A stretch of DNA of 37,625 nt from SLQH01 sp964612995 (GTDB lineage Bacteria > Planctomycetota > UBA11346). The notes below the pieces were generated by a model. The model did no database searches and was not told where the DNA came from. It was given only the letters and a program-made list of their open reading frames with translations. The translations under genes were made by a program, and so were the position numbers. The stretch covers positions 1-37,625 of the forward strand of contig CAZTGE010000028.1 of NCBI GenBank assembly GCA_964612995.1, in the 5' to 3' direction. Shown here piece after piece: positions 36,589 to 37,625 of the stretch (the first letter of the stretch is position 1; each line of letters starts with the position of its first letter).

Positions 36589-37254
36589 ATGCCCCTCGGA
36601 GGACGACGTCTCGCCCGCGCCCTGGTGGCGCTGGCCATCGGGATCGGCCTTGCCGTCTTGGCGGTGATCTGGGGGCCGTGGCGGGACCGGACGAGCGATG
36701 CTCCCGGAGCCGCGCCGACATCACTGGCCGCTGACGACGCAGCAGAGCCGACCGGGGAGCCGGTGCCGAGAGGCGCGTCGCGCGCAGATGCCGACGCGCG
36801 CGACGCGCGGCTGGTGCCGGCGAGCCCCACCTCCGGATCGCTGCCGCCGGGGACCCGGGTCAAGATCGATGCGCCGGTGCGCATCGCACACCAGAGCACC
36901 GCTCGCGACGATGAGCCGGGCGCCTATCGGGTCAGCGTGAGCCTGCGTACGATGGCGGAGTGCGAACTGGTCGCGCTCGAGCTGCGTGGGCTCGCAGGAG
37001 TGCAGGTCGAGCCGGTAGCCGACGCGCAGACCAGCTGGCACGATCTGCCGGCCGGTGCCGAGCGACAGGTCGAACTCGCGGCCCGGTTGCCTCCGGAACA
37101 GGACGGTGGGCGCATCGCCCTGGTGGTGCGCACCCGTAGTGCCGGGCGCGACCTGGCCACCGCGCACAGCGTGCGCCTGGGCACGGTCGCGCTGCCCAGC
37201 GTACCGGTCGACCGTGAACGCGGTGAGGTGATGCTCGAGGCGACGGTCGAATAG
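36589..37254 (+). CDS. Membrane-anchored hypothetical protein
   Basis: This 221-residue protein begins at the ATG at 36589, preceded by GGGAGG. An N-terminal helix (ALVALAIGIGLAVLAVIWGPW, about 11-31, counted loosely) anchors it, and a disordered Ala/Asp/Pro linker (about 35-85) leads to a beta-rich domain of about 120 residues (IDAPVRIAHQS, YRVSVSLRTMAECELVALEL, RIALVVRTRSAG) resembling an immunoglobulin-like fold. I recognise no family. It is the last gene before the second MITE-like element. Confidence 0.68.
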   Translation: MPLGGRRLARALVALAIGIGLAVLAVIWGPWRDRTSDAPGAAPTSLAADDAAEPTGEPVPRGASRADADARDARLVPASPTSGSLPPGTRVKIDAPVRIAHQSTARDDEPGAYRVSVSLRTMAECELVALELRGLAGVQVEPVADAQTSWHDLPAGAERQVELAARLPPEQDGGRIALVVRTRSAGRDLATAHSVRLGTVALPSVPVDRERGEVMLEATVE

Positions 37255-37436
37255 CCCGGACCGCAGGGCGACTCAAAGCTCGCACATGAGGGCCATGCCT
37301 CGCCTCCACCTGCGTCACTACGACCCAAGCACAAAAGAGAGTCGGGCGGTTTGACGCAGGTGGAGGCGACGCAAGGCATGCCGACCTGGTGATCGGCGCT
37401 CCCGGGGCGAGCTTTGAGTCGCCCTGGCCCGGACCG
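37254..37436 (-). mobile_element. MITE-like palindromic element, copy 2, with 10-bp direct repeats
   Basis: The 163-bp core at 37264-37426 starts CAGGGCGACTCAAAGCTCG and ends with its reverse complement CGAGCTTTGAGTCGCCCTG, a perfect 19-bp terminal inverted repeat. GCCCGGACCG flanks both sides (37254-37263 and 37427-37436). It is inverted relative to copy 1 and is the same length. The left direct repeat begins at the last base of the stop codon of the gene ending at 37254. Confidence 0.77.
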
Positions 37437-37496
37437 GCGCATCGATCGGGTCTGGGTTGCGCCGTGCCTGCCAACCCGGCTTCACGTTTCAGCCCG

Positions 37497-37625
37497 GTAA
37501 CTACTCAGGCAACTTGCAACTTGCAACTTGCAACCATTTTGATGTCTCTCGCAAAGAGCGCAACGGACGTCAAGAAGAGTGATGTTTGAGGATGTTTGAG
37601 AGTAACTGCTCAGACCTTCCTGAAG
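37497..37625. repeat. AT-richer tail with short tandem repeats
   Basis: The composition changes here. GTAACTACTCAG (37497-37508) is followed by AACTTGC repeated three times plus a partial copy (37509-37534), then GATGTTTGAG twice (37581-37600), then GTAACTGCTCAG (37602-37613), a one-mismatch copy of the first motif. The exact reverse complement of the first motif lies at 141-152 in structured element copy 1. There is no gene. Confidence 0.55.

Noticed and set aside
37509..37534. CRISPR array
   Set aside because: The repeated unit is only 7 bases, without spacers, and no cas gene is present.

Overview
This is a high-GC (about 70% by eye) chromosomal window from a Gram-negative bacterium. It has dense, short-spaced genes on both strands and no rRNA, tRNA, phage or transposase gene that I can recognise. 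Two putative lipoproteins, a protein that looks like an outer-membrane beta-barrel, a MoxR/DUF58/VWA operon, a VIT-VWA-DUF2135 protein, a sulfatase remnant and several very large secretory proteins with no recognisable family all point to an environmental PVC-type lineage such as Planctomycetota. That assignment is inference, because no phylogenetic marker is present.

Layout. 1-155: a cluster of DNA hairpins (copy 1 of a repeated structured element). 165-1676 (-): an ETF-quinone-oxidoreductase-like flavoprotein with a C-terminal ferredoxin domain. 1869-2585 (+): class II aldolase. 2664-7226 (+): an unrecognised 1520-residue secreted protein. 7249-8604 (-): an unknown secreted or anchored protein. 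8800-13145 (+): a two-gene carbohydrate operon with a GH101/GH129-like glycosidase overlapping a GH65 phosphorylase. 13171-14472 (-): RhlE-type DEAD-box helicase. 14671-14871 (-): a frameshifted small membrane protein. 15010-15215: structured element copy 2. 15407-18664 (+): VIT-VWA-DUF2135 protein. 18765-18971: structured element copy 3. 19003-19527 (-): lipoprotein. 19634-28588 (-): a seven-gene operon, in transcription order MoxR ATPase, DUF58, DUF4381-like, BatA-like VWA, BatB-like VWA, small anchored protein, giant anchored protein. 28819-29319 (+): sulfatase C-terminal remnant. 29363-30763 (-): internally duplicated beta-barrel-like protein. 31102-37254 (+): inositol monophosphatase, rhomboid-like protein lacking the catalytic serine, nucleoside 2-deoxyribosyltransferase, proA, metalloprotease-like lipoprotein, anchored hypothetical. 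37497-37625: an AT-richer tail with short tandem repeats.

The most unusual content is non-coding. First, three loci carry the same chain of hairpins in the same order. Stem sequences differ but pairing is kept, and many loops are GCA or GAA triplets. This looks like an undescribed mobile structured DNA or RNA family. Second, two inverted 163-bp elements (30883-31045 and 37264-37426) have matching terminal inverted repeats, and each is bounded by its own perfect 10-bp direct repeat. They look like a MITE family and bracket the whole IMPase-proA cluster.

Functionally, the GH101/129-like enzyme and the GH65 phosphorylase probably work one after the other on an imported alpha-glycoside in the cytoplasm. 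The MoxR operon probably forms an envelope-associated chaperone/VWA complex.
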